From the NCBI GenBank assembly GCA_009780185.1, contig WRAN01000004.1, forward strand, positions 62,001 through 126,000: a stretch of DNA of 64,000 nucleotides, written 5' to 3'. The translations under genes and the position numbers were made by a program. This document shows positions 25,447-34,459 of the stretch, piece by piece. The notes under the pieces were generated by a model. It ran no database searches and was not told the DNA's origin. It saw only the letters and a list, made by a program, of their open reading frames with translations. Numbering within the stretch: position 1 is the stretch's first letter; the number at the start of each line of letters is the position of its first letter. Source of the DNA: Defluviitaleaceae bacterium (GTDB taxonomy: Bacteria; Bacillota; Clostridia; Lachnospirales; WQUN01).

Positions 25447-25923
25447 ATGGCACTTAGACAGCTTCGCTTTGAAGGGGACGAAATTTTAAGAAAAAAAGCT
25501 AAACCAGTGAAAAAGATTGATGAAAAAATAATTACGTTACTGGATGATATGCGTGAAACCTTGCATGATAGGAATGGTGTAGGCCTAGCCGCACCACAGA
25601 TTGGAGTGCTTAAACGCATTGCTATTGTAGAGAATGAAGATGAGTTTTATGAATTTATTAATCCGGAAATAATTGCATCAGAAGGTACCCAAATCAGTAA
25701 TGAAGCCTGTCTTAGTGTGCCTGGAAGGCAAGGTGATATCGAACGGCCTATGAAAATTACGGTAGAGGCATTAAACCGGGATGGAGAGACTTTTCAGGTT
25801 GAAGCCGAAGAATATATGGCTTCGGTTTTTTGCCATGAGTTTGATCATCTGGATGGAGTGCTTTATTTGGATAGAGCAGAAAATATCCGGCCTTATAATC
25901 CAGATACTGATACTATTGATTGA
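25447..25923 (+). CDS. def: Peptide deformylase
   Basis: A 158-residue metal enzyme that removes the formyl group from new proteins. All three signatures are present: GVGLAAPQIG near 41-50, EACLSVPG, and HEFDHLDG carrying two metal histidines and the catalytic Glu; the cysteine in EACLS is the third ligand. GAAGGAG precedes the ATG. It pairs with fmt downstream as usual. Confidence 0.97.
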   Translation: MALRQLRFEGDEILRKKAKPVKKIDEKIITLLDDMRETLHDRNGVGLAAPQIGVLKRIAIVENEDEFYEFINPEIIASEGTQISNEACLSVPGRQGDIERPMKITVEALNRDGETFQVEAEEYMASVFCHEFDHLDGVLYLDRAENIRPYNPDTDTID

Positions 25924-25930
25924 AAATGTC

Positions 25931-25988
25931 AATTTACTTAAAAAGTAAAAATCATTGGACCGTTGATATTTTTCTTTTTGAGTAAATT
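25931..25988. repeat. AT-rich long hairpin between def and fmt
   Basis: AATTTACTTAAAAAG (from 25931) pairs with CTTTTTGAGTAAATT (to 25988), extending inward through A/T runs to an 11-base loop. Only two or three bulges interrupt a stem of about 23 bases. It could be a processing site or attenuator within the def-fmt transcript. Confidence 0.6.
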
Positions 25989-26035
25989 CTATGAATTTAT
26001 TTGAGAATAGTATGAAGAGGAATAGGAAGTGGTCT

Positions 26036-27013
26036 ATGAAAATTGTATTTATGGGTACACCGGAGTATGCGGTGCCTTCTCTTCGGCAGCTAATTGCACA
26101 TCATGATGTTGTAGCAGTGTGTACCCAGCCAGATAGACGGGCTGGGCGGGGGCATAAATTACAGATGTCTCCAGTTAAAGCACTCGCTTTGGAGGCAGGG
26201 ATTACAGTATTGCAGCCAGAGACTTTGCGTATAAAAAAAGCTCCGGTAGGAGATGCAGAAATCCAATCTAATAAAGAGGCAAAAGAAATCCGCAGTTATC
26301 TAGCCAATCTAGAAGCGGATATTTTTGTAGTCGCAGCTTACGGAATTATATTGCCTAAGGCAGTCTTGGATATTCCGCGTCTGGGTTCAATAAATGTCCA
26401 TGCATCTTTGTTGCCAAAGTATCGTGGCGCTTCGCCAATTCATAGCGCAATAAAAAACGGTGATACCGTTACAGGTATAACAATCATGTACATGGATGTG
26501 GGTATAGATACTGGTGATATGATTTTGCATCGAGAGCTGACAATAGACCCCGACGAGCGGACCCCTAGCCTCCATGACCGTATGGCAGAATTAGGTGGGG
26601 AATGTATAATTGAAGCCATAGCTATGTTTGAGGCTGGCACTGCCACTCGTATGCCTCAGGATGATTCTATTTCGTCCTATGCCCCTATGATTAAAAAAAC
26701 TGACGGGCATATCAGATGGGACTGGCCAACGGACCGGATTGTTAATCTAATAAGGGCTTTTGACCCGTGGCCAGGGGCATATTCTTTATATAAAAATGAT
26801 GTAATAAAGATATGGCGATTAGAAAAAGTAGGAATGATAGAGGACGCAGTCCCTGGAATGGTGCTTGCCGTTGATGCAGGGCGAGGTTTTTTGGTTAAAA
26901 CCGGTGACGGAGGCGCATGGATTGCTGAAGTGCAAGCTGCCGGAAAAAAACGAATGACTGCAAAGGATTATCTTCTTGGCCATGAAGTTAGGGTAGGGGA
27001 GATACTTGGATAA
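26036..27013 (+). CDS. fmt: Methionyl-tRNA formyltransferase
   Basis: About 325 residues from ATG 26036 (AGGAAGTGG upstream); an in-frame ATG at 25991 adds 15 residues unlike the family start. The start [14 protein letters not shown] is standard, and the folate site [16 protein letters not shown] carries the catalytic Asn/His. The C-terminal tRNA-binding OB-like domain follows from about 200 ([10 protein letters not shown]). It formylates initiator Met-tRNA; def upstream undoes this on finished chains. Confidence 0.96.
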   Translation: MKIVFMGTPEYAVPSLRQLIAHHDVVAVCTQPDRRAGRGHKLQMSPVKALALEAGITVLQPETLRIKKAPVGDAEIQSNKEAKEIRSYLANLEADIFVVAAYGIILPKAVLDIPRLGSINVHASLLPKYRGASPIHSAIKNGDTVTGITIMYMDVGIDTGDMILHRELTIDPDERTPSLHDRMAELGGECIIEAIAMFEAGTATRMPQDDSISSYAPMIKKTDGHIRWDWPTDRIVNLIRAFDPWPGAYSLYKNDVIKIWRLEKVGMIEDAVPGMVLAVDAGRGFLVKTGDGGAWIAEVQAAGKKRMTAKDYLLGHEVRVGEILG

Positions 27014-27033
27014 TACACAAAAGGAGGCATAGT

Positions 27034-28215
27034 ATGAGCAAAGGGAAATTCGGAAAGTTTGGCGGGGCATATGTTCCTGATGTCCTTAAATCGTCATTGA
27101 CAAAGGTGGAGGCGGCTTACGAGCGCTATATTAATGACCCGGAGTTTATAAAGGACCTGGGAATACTATATGCCCAGTATGCAGGACGGCCATCGGTGCT
27201 TTACTATGCCCGTAATATGACTGCTGATTTAGGCGGCGCAAAGATATACTTAAAACGAGAAGATTTAAACCATACCGGAAGCCACAAAATCAACAATGTA
27301 CTGGGGCAGGCTCTCCTTGCTAAAAAAATGGGTATGAAGCGTCTGATTGCAGAAACCGGTGCCGGCCAGCATGGGGTTGCTACAGCAACCGCCGCAACCT
27401 TGCTGGGTATGGAATGTGATGTGTATATGGGGAAAGAAGATATGGCACGTCAAGCCCTTAACGTATATCGCATGGAGCTTCATGGTGCAAAAGTACACAG
27501 TGTTACCTCTGGAACAGCAACACTGTCTGATGCTGTGGACGCGGCGATAGAGGCTTGGTGCGCTAGTGATGAGGATACGTATTATCTTCTTGGTTCTGCT
27601 GTAGGGCCTCATCCTTTTCCTATTATGGTACGGGATTTCCAGGCTATTATTGGGCGGGAAATTAAGGCGCAAATACGAGAGGTTGAAGGGCGGCTTCCAG
27701 ATAGCGTAATCGCCTGTGTTGGCGGCGGCAGTAACGCAATAGGGTCATTTTATGAGTTTGTTAAGGATGAAAGTGTGGAGTTGATAGGCTGTGAAGCCGC
27801 AGGGCGTGGAGTAAATACAGATGAACATGCCGCTGCAATAACAAAGGGGCGGCCAGGTACCTTTCATGGAATGGAGAGCTATTTTGTGCAAGATGAAAAT
27901 GGACTTTCCCCAGTGTATTCTATTTCGGCAGGGTTAGACTATCCAGGGGTTGGGCCGGAACATGCTCATCTTTATGATATTGGCCGGGCGAAATATGTAC
28001 CTGTAACTGATGATGAGGCCGTAGTGGCTTTTGAATATTTGGCCCGTATGGAAGGCATAATCCCTGCAATTGAAAGTGCTCATGCTATTGCCTATGCAAT
28101 GAAGTATGCGCCTACTTTGGGTAAGGATAAGATTATTGTTATTACGGTTTCTGGGCGTGGGGATAAGGATGTTGCGGCCATGGCTCGGTATCGTGGGATG
28201 AAGATGTATGAATAA
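27034..28215 (+). CDS. trpB: Tryptophan synthase beta chain, without a neighbouring trpA
   Basis: A 393-residue PLP enzyme of the TrpB1 type. The PLP lysine is K85 in HTGSHKINN, the substrate loop is AETGAGQHG, and the phosphate-binding loop is GGGSNAIG. It joins indole and serine to make tryptophan. The trpA gene that usually follows, and all other trp genes, are absent from this neighbourhood; the flanking genes are fmt and a peptidase. It may work with a distant alpha subunit or scavenge free indole. AAAGGAGG precedes the ATG. Confidence 0.95.
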   Translation: MSKGKFGKFGGAYVPDVLKSSLTKVEAAYERYINDPEFIKDLGILYAQYAGRPSVLYYARNMTADLGGAKIYLKREDLNHTGSHKINNVLGQALLAKKMGMKRLIAETGAGQHGVATATAATLLGMECDVYMGKEDMARQALNVYRMELHGAKVHSVTSGTATLSDAVDAAIEAWCASDEDTYYLLGSAVGPHPFPIMVRDFQAIIGREIKAQIREVEGRLPDSVIACVGGGSNAIGSFYEFVKDESVELIGCEAAGRGVNTDEHAAAITKGRPGTFHGMESYFVQDENGLSPVYSISAGLDYPGVGPEHAHLYDIGRAKYVPVTDDEAVVAFEYLARMEGIIPAIESAHAIAYAMKYAPTLGKDKIIVITVSGRGDKDVAAMARYRGMKMYE

Positions 28216-28257
28216 TGCAGTAACAGAGTTAATAATAAACTATTTAGGAGGACGCGT

Positions 28258-30309
28258 ATGAAAATGCTGCCAAAACGCCGTGAAACCCGAAGGGAATTAT
28301 TTATTGAAGATTTTCATGGTACAAAAGTCGCTGACCCATATCTCTGGCTCAATGACGACACTGATCCGGAAGTAAAGAAGTGGATGGATGAGCAAAACAG
28401 TGATTTTTCAGATTACATCAATGGCTTTGATGTCAGAAATGGCTTCAAAGAACGGCTTACAAACCTTTGGAACTATGAGCGTTCAAGTGTGCCTTATAAA
28501 GCAGGTGATTTTTACTACACATGGCGAAATAATGGGTTGCAAAACCAAAATGTGCTTTATAGAGGCACCTTAAATGATATGAGCGAGCTGGTTCTTGATC
28601 CAAATACCCTAAGCGATGATGGTACTGTAGCCATTAACACTTTTACCTTCAGCAATAGCGGCAGATATTTAGCCTATAGCTTATCCAGTAAAGGTTCTGA
28701 TTGGCAGACCATGCACATATTAGATATTGAAACAGTGAAAACACTTCCTGATGTGCTGCATCATCTAAAGTTTACAACTCCGTCTTGGCTTCCGGATGAC
28801 AGCGGCTTTTTCTATTCATGCTTTCTGGCCCCTAAATCGTCAGAAGTGCTGGAAGCCGATGCCAAGAATATGATGGTGCGCCTGCATATTATCGGCCAGT
28901 GTCAAAGCGAAGATAAGTTAATCCATAAGGACGATGATCAGCCTGAATGGAATTTTACATTTTTTACAGATGAAGATAAGAAATGGGCCTTCCTTATTAT
29001 CTGGTACGGAACTTTAAGAAAAAATAAATTGTATTTTAGGCCTATGGATAATTTAGATGCCGAATGGCTTGTCATATCCGATAACTTCGACGAAAACTGG
29101 GAAGTTGCTGGAGTTGTTGATGATATCGCATATATAGTAACCCTGAGTGATGCCCCTTTTGGCAAAATTATGTCTGTTAAGCTATCTAGTGATGGCGTAA
29201 CCGATTGGAAAACAATAATACCAGACACGGGTGAGATGCTGGAGTATGTGAGGCTGGTAAATAATCAACTGTTATGCGTTAATCTTTGTCACGCAACGCA
29301 CCGTATTGTACTATATAACTTAGATGGAAGTTTTGATCGTGAGATTGATTTGCCAACTGTGGGCTCTGTATCCTCACTCTTTGCAAAGCAGCGTGATAAA
29401 GAGATGTTTATACAGTTTGGAAGTGTGCTCTATCCGAACGTGGTTTTGAAGTATGATTTTGAAGCAAGGAAGATGTCTACTGTTTTTGCTTCTAAGATAG
29501 ATTTTGATTTTGACAGCTATGAAACTGTACAAGAATTTTGTACATCTAAGGATGGAACTAAAGTTCCGCTGTTTATCACAAAGCGAAAAGGTATTGCAAA
29601 AGACGGTAAAAACATGGCGCTGTTATATGGTTACGGTGGCTTTAATGTAAGTATGACTCCTAGTTTCTCTCCTGCTACTCTAGCTTGGCTTGATAAAGGC
29701 GGCATCCATGTAGAGGCCTGTATACGGGGAGGCAATGAATACGGTGAGGACTGGCATAGAAACGGTATGCTGGAAAAAAAGCAGAATGTATTTGATGACT
29801 TTATTGCCGCCGCGGAGTATCTTATAGATGAAGGCTATACAAGTAAGGATATGATAGGGATACACGGTGCTTCCAACGGTGGACTATTGACTGGAGCGTG
29901 CCTTACACAGCGCCCTGAGTTACTGGGCGCTGTCATCGTACATGTTCCTGTTATTGATATGCTTCGTTATCACAGGTTCACAATAGGACGCTATTGGATA
30001 GGTGAGTTTGGCAGTGCTGATAATCCTGAGCAATTTCCATTCCTGTATAAGTACTCTCCACTTCACAATGTAAAAATGAATACGGTTTATCCGCCAACAT
30101 TGATTATGACCGCTGACACAGACGATAGGGTTGTTCCCAGTCAAGCCCGTAAGTTTGCGGCGACATTGCAGGCGGCTGATGGTGGTAGCAATCCCATATA
30201 TATTCGTATAGAGAAGTCTGCCGGGCATGGGATGGGTAAGCCAATAAGCAAGGTTATAGATGAACGCGCCGACATGCTGACTTTCTTGTATGTTAATCTG
30301 AGTAAGTAG
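28258..30309 (+). CDS. Prolyl oligopeptidase family serine peptidase (S9A)
   Basis: A 683-residue cytoplasmic peptidase with no signal peptide. Residues 1-410 form the beta-propeller and N-terminal helices (DPYLWLNDDTDPEVKKWM is the usual start). The catalytic alpha/beta-hydrolase domain carries nucleophile S539 in GASNGG, an acid in the TDDRVVP segment near 622 and a histidine in SAGHGMG near 656. The family cuts short peptides after proline. TTAGGAGG precedes the ATG. A terminator follows. Confidence 0.93.
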   Translation: MKMLPKRRETRRELFIEDFHGTKVADPYLWLNDDTDPEVKKWMDEQNSDFSDYINGFDVRNGFKERLTNLWNYERSSVPYKAGDFYYTWRNNGLQNQNVLYRGTLNDMSELVLDPNTLSDDGTVAINTFTFSNSGRYLAYSLSSKGSDWQTMHILDIETVKTLPDVLHHLKFTTPSWLPDDSGFFYSCFLAPKSSEVLEADAKNMMVRLHIIGQCQSEDKLIHKDDDQPEWNFTFFTDEDKKWAFLIIWYGTLRKNKLYFRPMDNLDAEWLVISDNFDENWEVAGVVDDIAYIVTLSDAPFGKIMSVKLSSDGVTDWKTIIPDTGEMLEYVRLVNNQLLCVNLCHATHRIVLYNLDGSFDREIDLPTVGSVSSLFAKQRDKEMFIQFGSVLYPNVVLKYDFEARKMSTVFASKIDFDFDSYETVQEFCTSKDGTKVPLFITKRKGIAKDGKNMALLYGYGGFNVSMTPSFSPATLAWLDKGGIHVEACIRGGNEYGEDWHRNGMLEKKQNVFDDFIAAAEYLIDEGYTSKDMIGIHGASNGGLLTGACLTQRPELLGAVIVHVPVIDMLRYHRFTIGRYWIGEFGSADNPEQFPFLYKYSPLHNVKMNTVYPPTLIMTADTDDRVVPSQARKFAATLQAADGGSNPIYIRIEKSAGHGMGKPISKVIDERADMLTFLYVNLSK

Positions 30310-30332
30310 AATATCTTCATTAAATGAACTTA

Positions 30333-30366
30333 CAGCTCCTGTCTTATGGCGGGGGCTTTTTTAGTA
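30333..30366 (+). terminator. Intrinsic terminator after the prolyl oligopeptidase gene
   Basis: AGCTCCTG and CGGGGGCT form a stem with some G-U pairs and an eight-base loop, followed by six T, about 30 bases after the stop codon. Confidence 0.75.
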
Positions 30367-30411
30367 TAATTCTTAGAAAATTATGTTACAATTCTTAAAG
30401 AGTTCGTGGTT

Positions 30412-30442
30412 ATACCGATTCCAATTAATTTGGAATCGGTAT
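30412..30442. repeat. ATACCGATTCCAA-family repeat, minimal copy
   Basis: A 31-base near-perfect palindrome, ATACCGATTCCAATTAATT joined to TTGGAATCGGTAT: just the two ends of the 10494-10578 element with the interior missing. It lies in the polA leader directly before the ribosome site, as the full copy does for the VOC gene. Confidence 0.75.
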
Positions 30443-30461
30443 TATATAGATGGAGGTACTT

Positions 30462-33200
30462 ATGGCGAAAAAGATTCTACTTATTGATGGATTTAGCATC
30501 CTTAATCGGGCGTTCTATGCCTTGCCTTTGTTTTCTAATATGGCAGGAGAGTATACAAACGGTGTTTACGGATTTATTAATATTCTTGTGCGTTTTCTTG
30601 ATGAAGAAAAACCTGATTATGTAACTGTGGCTTTTGACCTTCCTGAGCCTACATTTCGCCATAAACAGTATGCCGAATACAAGGCCACCAGAAAAACAAT
30701 GCCGGAAGAGCTTCGTTCCCAGGTTCCTATACTCAAAAGTCTTTTAGAGAAAATGGGGATACCCATAGCCGCTTGTTCGGGATATGAGGCTGACGATGTT
30801 ATAGGCACTTTGGCTGCTATGGCTGTGGACGAGGGAATGAGTCCGGTTATTGTTTCTGGGGATCGGGATTTGCTGCAATTGGCATCAGATGTAGTACTTA
30901 TTCGTTTACCCAAAACCAAAGGAGGCAAAACTGAGGTAGAGAACTATTATGCCGCTGATGTTATTGCAAAATACGGCGTGTCACCAGAGGCTTTTATTGA
31001 TGTTAAGGCTCTAATGGGGGATTCTTCTGACAATGTGCCTGGTGTGCCCAGTATTGGAGAGGTTACTGCTACTAAGATCATTGTAGCCTATGGTTCAGTC
31101 GAAAATGCTATTATAAACGCCCAGGAGATTAAGCCTAAGCGGGCGGCTGAGAACTTGGTTACGTATCAAGAACAAGCTCGCCTTAGTAAAGAATTGGTTA
31201 CGATAAAAGTAGATGCTCCTGTAAAGATGGAGCTTTGTACGCCGGATAATATCTGGAATCAGGATGTATATAACGAAGTTAAGCGGCTTGAAATGAAATC
31301 TCTTTATAAACATTTTTCTAAAGATGTTGTAAATGAGGTCAAGGTTTCGCCATTTGAGGCGGATGAGGAAAGTGGAGCGGTTGAGGTAGGCGTTCAAGCC
31401 GTGGCCAAAGCGGTGACTATGCCGCTGCCATCTGAGTATAAGATTATTAACTCAAGAGAAGATGCTTCGATGTTTTTTGCTTTTATTTCCTCAGAGGCGG
31501 CATTTTTTACTCTTTGGGATGATGCGCTTGTGGGAATGGGCGTGGCTTTTTCTGGGGGTGGCGAGGCTCCTATCGGGCAGTATATCGCAGTTGGGCCTGG
31601 CCTTACCGAGGCTGAGCTATTGGAGGCTGCTCGTCCCTGGCTTGAATCCGATACACCTAAGTGGGCTTTGAATATAAAAGAAGAGATTGGGCGGCTGCGG
31701 CATTATGGGATTGTTCCTGCCAATTTGGCTTTTGACGCGGAGCTTGCCGGGTATGTTATTAACACGCTGCAATCTAAGCGGCAGGCGGCGGATTTGGCCC
31801 TGACTTTTTTGGATATAATGGTACCAACATTGGAAGATTTATTGGAAAACAAGGGCAAGCGAGGCAGTGCCCGTAAAAAAGCTTCGGATCTGCCTTTGGG
31901 TACGGTGGCGACTTATGCCGCTGGAGTTGCTGATATTGTGTGTCGGTTATATGGGCCTATGATGGATGCTATGGCTAAAGCGGATTTGATGGATTTATAT
32001 AACATAATTGAACTACCCTTAGCTACAGTTCTTGCTGATATGGAGGCTGTTGGAATAAAGGTAAGTCCTAGAACCTTAGAAGAATATGGTCATGTTTTGG
32101 ATAGACAACTAACCGTTTTAACTGAGGAAATTTATACTCACGCCGGCGAAGAATTTAATATCCAATCTCCTGCACAGCTTGGGGTCATTCTCTTTGAGAA
32201 GCTTGGCCTTAAAGGCGGAAAGAAAACCACCCAAGGCTATTCTACCGCCGCTGACGAATTGGAAAAGCTGGACCACCCGATAATTCCACTGGTGCAGGAT
32301 TATCGGGTACACGCAAAACTGAAATCAACATATGTTGAGGGGCTTCTGCCTCTTATAAACCCAGAAACCTCTCGGATACATTCCACATTCCATCAGGCCC
32401 TTACCGCAACCGGACGTATATCATCTGCAGAGCCTAATCTGCAAAATATCCCAGTTCGTATGCCTCTTGGACGTGAGCTTAGGAAGGCCTTTGTGCCACG
32501 AGATGGATGTGTTTTTGTAGATGCGGACTACAGCCAGATAGAGCTTAGGGTGCTTGCGCATATTTCCGGAGATGAAATTCTTATCAATGCGTTTAATGAA
32601 GGCCAGGATATTCATAAGCTTACCGCTTCTCAAGTCCTGGGGCTTCCTCTGGAGGAAATAACCCCGGAACAGCGGAATGACGCTAAAGCTGTAAACTTTG
32701 GCATAATTTATGGTATTAGCGCTTTTGGCCTTAGTCAGGATATTGGTATTTCTGTGAAAGAGGCGGAGGCCTATATTGCAGGTTATTTTGAAAAATACCC
32801 GAATGTAAAGCGATATATGGACACAACGATCGAAAATGCAAGAAAAGAAGGTTATGTAGCAACTTTATACAATCGGCGACGTGCCATGTCGGAGCTTAAA
32901 TCACCCAATTTCAACCAAAGAGCTTTTGGGGCGCGGGTAGCGATGAATATGCCCATCCAAGGTACTGCTGCGGACATTATAAAAATCGCAATGATAAATG
33001 TCGCAAAACGCCTTGAAGGCGAGAATTTGGAAACAAAGCTAATACTTCAAGTCCATGATGAGTTGCTGTTGGAAGCACCCAACAACGAATTACATCAAGT
33101 AACCAGCATCTTGAAAGAAGAAATGGAAAATGCGGCAAAACTTAAAGTTCCTTTAGTAGCAGATGTAAAAACTGGGGAAAGCTGGTATCATACCAAATGA
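30462..33200 (+). CDS. polA: DNA polymerase I
   Basis: About 912 residues from ATG 30462, which follows GGAGG; the ATG at 30450 contains that ribosome site and is not favoured. It has an N-terminal 5'-3' exonuclease (about 1-290, with YEADDVIGTLA and GDSSDNVPGVP), a middle domain without the DxE and other acids of a proofreading exonuclease, and a C-terminal family A polymerase with DYSQIELRVLAH, the O-helix RNDAKAVNFGIIYG, and QVHDELLLE. Loss of proofreading residues is common in Firmicutes PolA. It works in repair and Okazaki fragment maturation. Confidence 0.97.
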   Translation: MAKKILLIDGFSILNRAFYALPLFSNMAGEYTNGVYGFINILVRFLDEEKPDYVTVAFDLPEPTFRHKQYAEYKATRKTMPEELRSQVPILKSLLEKMGIPIAACSGYEADDVIGTLAAMAVDEGMSPVIVSGDRDLLQLASDVVLIRLPKTKGGKTEVENYYAADVIAKYGVSPEAFIDVKALMGDSSDNVPGVPSIGEVTATKIIVAYGSVENAIINAQEIKPKRAAENLVTYQEQARLSKELVTIKVDAPVKMELCTPDNIWNQDVYNEVKRLEMKSLYKHFSKDVVNEVKVSPFEADEESGAVEVGVQAVAKAVTMPLPSEYKIINSREDASMFFAFISSEAAFFTLWDDALVGMGVAFSGGGEAPIGQYIAVGPGLTEAELLEAARPWLESDTPKWALNIKEEIGRLRHYGIVPANLAFDAELAGYVINTLQSKRQAADLALTFLDIMVPTLEDLLENKGKRGSARKKASDLPLGTVATYAAGVADIVCRLYGPMMDAMAKADLMDLYNIIELPLATVLADMEAVGIKVSPRTLEEYGHVLDRQLTVLTEEIYTHAGEEFNIQSPAQLGVILFEKLGLKGGKKTTQGYSTAADELEKLDHPIIPLVQDYRVHAKLKSTYVEGLLPLINPETSRIHSTFHQALTATGRISSAEPNLQNIPVRMPLGRELRKAFVPRDGCVFVDADYSQIELRVLAHISGDEILINAFNEGQDIHKLTASQVLGLPLEEITPEQRNDAKAVNFGIIYGISAFGLSQDIGISVKEAEAYIAGYFEKYPNVKRYMDTTIENARKEGYVATLYNRRRAMSELKSPNFNQRAFGARVAMNMPIQGTAADIIKIAMINVAKRLEGENLETKLILQVHDELLLEAPNNELHQVTSILKEEMENAAKLKVPLVADVKTGESWYHTK

Positions 33201-33805
33201 CAATTATTGGGATAACAGGTATATCTGGCAGTGGGAAAACCGCAGCTGCAAGAATACTGGCGGATATAGGGGGCTTTGTAGTTGACGCTGATCCACTGGC
33301 TCATGAGTTGATGAAAAAAGGCCGACATGCCTACGATGAAATAATTGACTTCTTTGGGACATCTATTCTTGGAACAGATGGCGAAATCCACCGGCCGGCC
33401 TTGGGCAAAGTCGTATTTGAAGATAATGAAAAGCTATCTCGCCTAGAGGCAATAATCCACCCAAAAGTAATTACAAAAACCATGGAGCTTATAGAAGATG
33501 CACGAAATGAAGGCTATTCATTCGCGGTAATTGATGCTCCTTTATTAATAGAAGCAGGTATGGATAAATATTGCGATAGCACCTGGCTAATAACCGCAAA
33601 CCACGAAACAAAGATAAAAAGAATAATGAAAAGAGATAATATAACCCGGGACGTTGCTGCGAAAAGATTAGCAAGCCGCCAAGGAGATGAGGCATTGAAG
33701 CCTCATGTTCATATAGTGATAGAAAATAATAATGATTTTGCTGATTTAGCTGTGCGTGTCAAATCGGCGCTAGAAACTACTCTCCAGATGTCCCGATACT
33801 TTTGA
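33197..33805 (+). CDS. coaE: Dephospho-CoA kinase
   Basis: A 202-residue kinase for the last step of coenzyme A synthesis. The P-loop is GISGSGKTAAARIL near 6-19; DADPLAHEL and APLLIEAGM are conserved CoaE segments. The ATG overlaps the polA stop (ATGA at 33197-33200), the standard polA-coaE arrangement of Firmicutes. Confidence 0.95.
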   Translation: MTIIGITGISGSGKTAAARILADIGGFVVDADPLAHELMKKGRHAYDEIIDFFGTSILGTDGEIHRPALGKVVFEDNEKLSRLEAIIHPKVITKTMELIEDARNEGYSFAVIDAPLLIEAGMDKYCDSTWLITANHETKIKRIMKRDNITRDVAAKRLASRQGDEALKPHVHIVIENNNDFADLAVRVKSALETTLQMSRYF

Positions 33806-33824
33806 AAAAAGCTTTTCGGATTCA

Positions 33825-33848
33825 GTTTTGATGATAATGACGAAAGCG
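33825..33848 (-). repeat. 24-base interspersed repeat, copy 2
   Basis: Exact reverse complement of 4795-4818, found 20 bases after the coaE stop codon. See copy 1. Confidence 0.7.
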
Positions 33849-33898
33849 TTCCGTCCCTTTAAATAAAGGATTTTACAATATTTTCGTTGGAGGAATTA

Positions 33899-34459
33899 AT
33901 GAAGAGATGGCTTGCCACTGTAGTTATACTTCTTATACTATTTGCAATAGTAGGGGTTTTGGGATTAAGCATGCGCTTTCCTGTACGCTATCTGGAAATA
34001 ATAGAAGAACACGCTGGAGATATAGACCCTTCTTGGATATTGGCCGTAATTATGGCAGAAAGCAGTTTTCGCCCAGAGGCCGAATCCCACAGAGGCGCCC
34101 AAGGCCTGATGCAGCTTATGCCGGCAACAGCCGAAGATATAGCCCGGAGGATGGGCAAAACAGATTTTGACCCAGAAACCATATGGATACCCGAAGTAAA
34201 TATTGCCATGGGTAGTTTTTACTTAAACTGGCTGCTTGAACGTTTTGGCAGTCTTGACCTGGCCATAGCCGCGTACAACGCTGGCATGGGCAATGTAAGC
34301 CGCTGGCTACAAGACCCCGAAGTTTCCAGTGATGGCCAGACGCTTACAAATATCCCTTTTAATGAAACAGCAAACTATGTACGAAGAGTGCGTTTTAACC
34401 AGCAAATATATGCGATTATACTTAGATTTACTGGGAGATTAAATAGAGGAGGTGTCTGA
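33899..34459 (+). CDS. Soluble lytic murein transglycosylase-like protein
   Basis: About 186 residues from ATG 33899, set by GGAGGAATTA upstream. An N-terminal membrane anchor or uncleaved signal (residues about 5-24) is followed by a Slt domain: the catalytic Glu lies in IMAESSF, and AQGLMQLMPATAEDIA and AIAAYNAGMGNV are the classic motifs. It cleaves peptidoglycan glycan strands outside the membrane. It ends on the ATG of the lipoprotein gene (TGATG), so the two are coupled. Confidence 0.93.
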   Translation: MKRWLATVVILLILFAIVGVLGLSMRFPVRYLEIIEEHAGDIDPSWILAVIMAESSFRPEAESHRGAQGLMQLMPATAEDIARRMGKTDFDPETIWIPEVNIAMGSFYLNWLLERFGSLDLAIAAYNAGMGNVSRWLQDPEVSSDGQTLTNIPFNETANYVRRVRFNQQIYAIILRFTGRLNRGGV

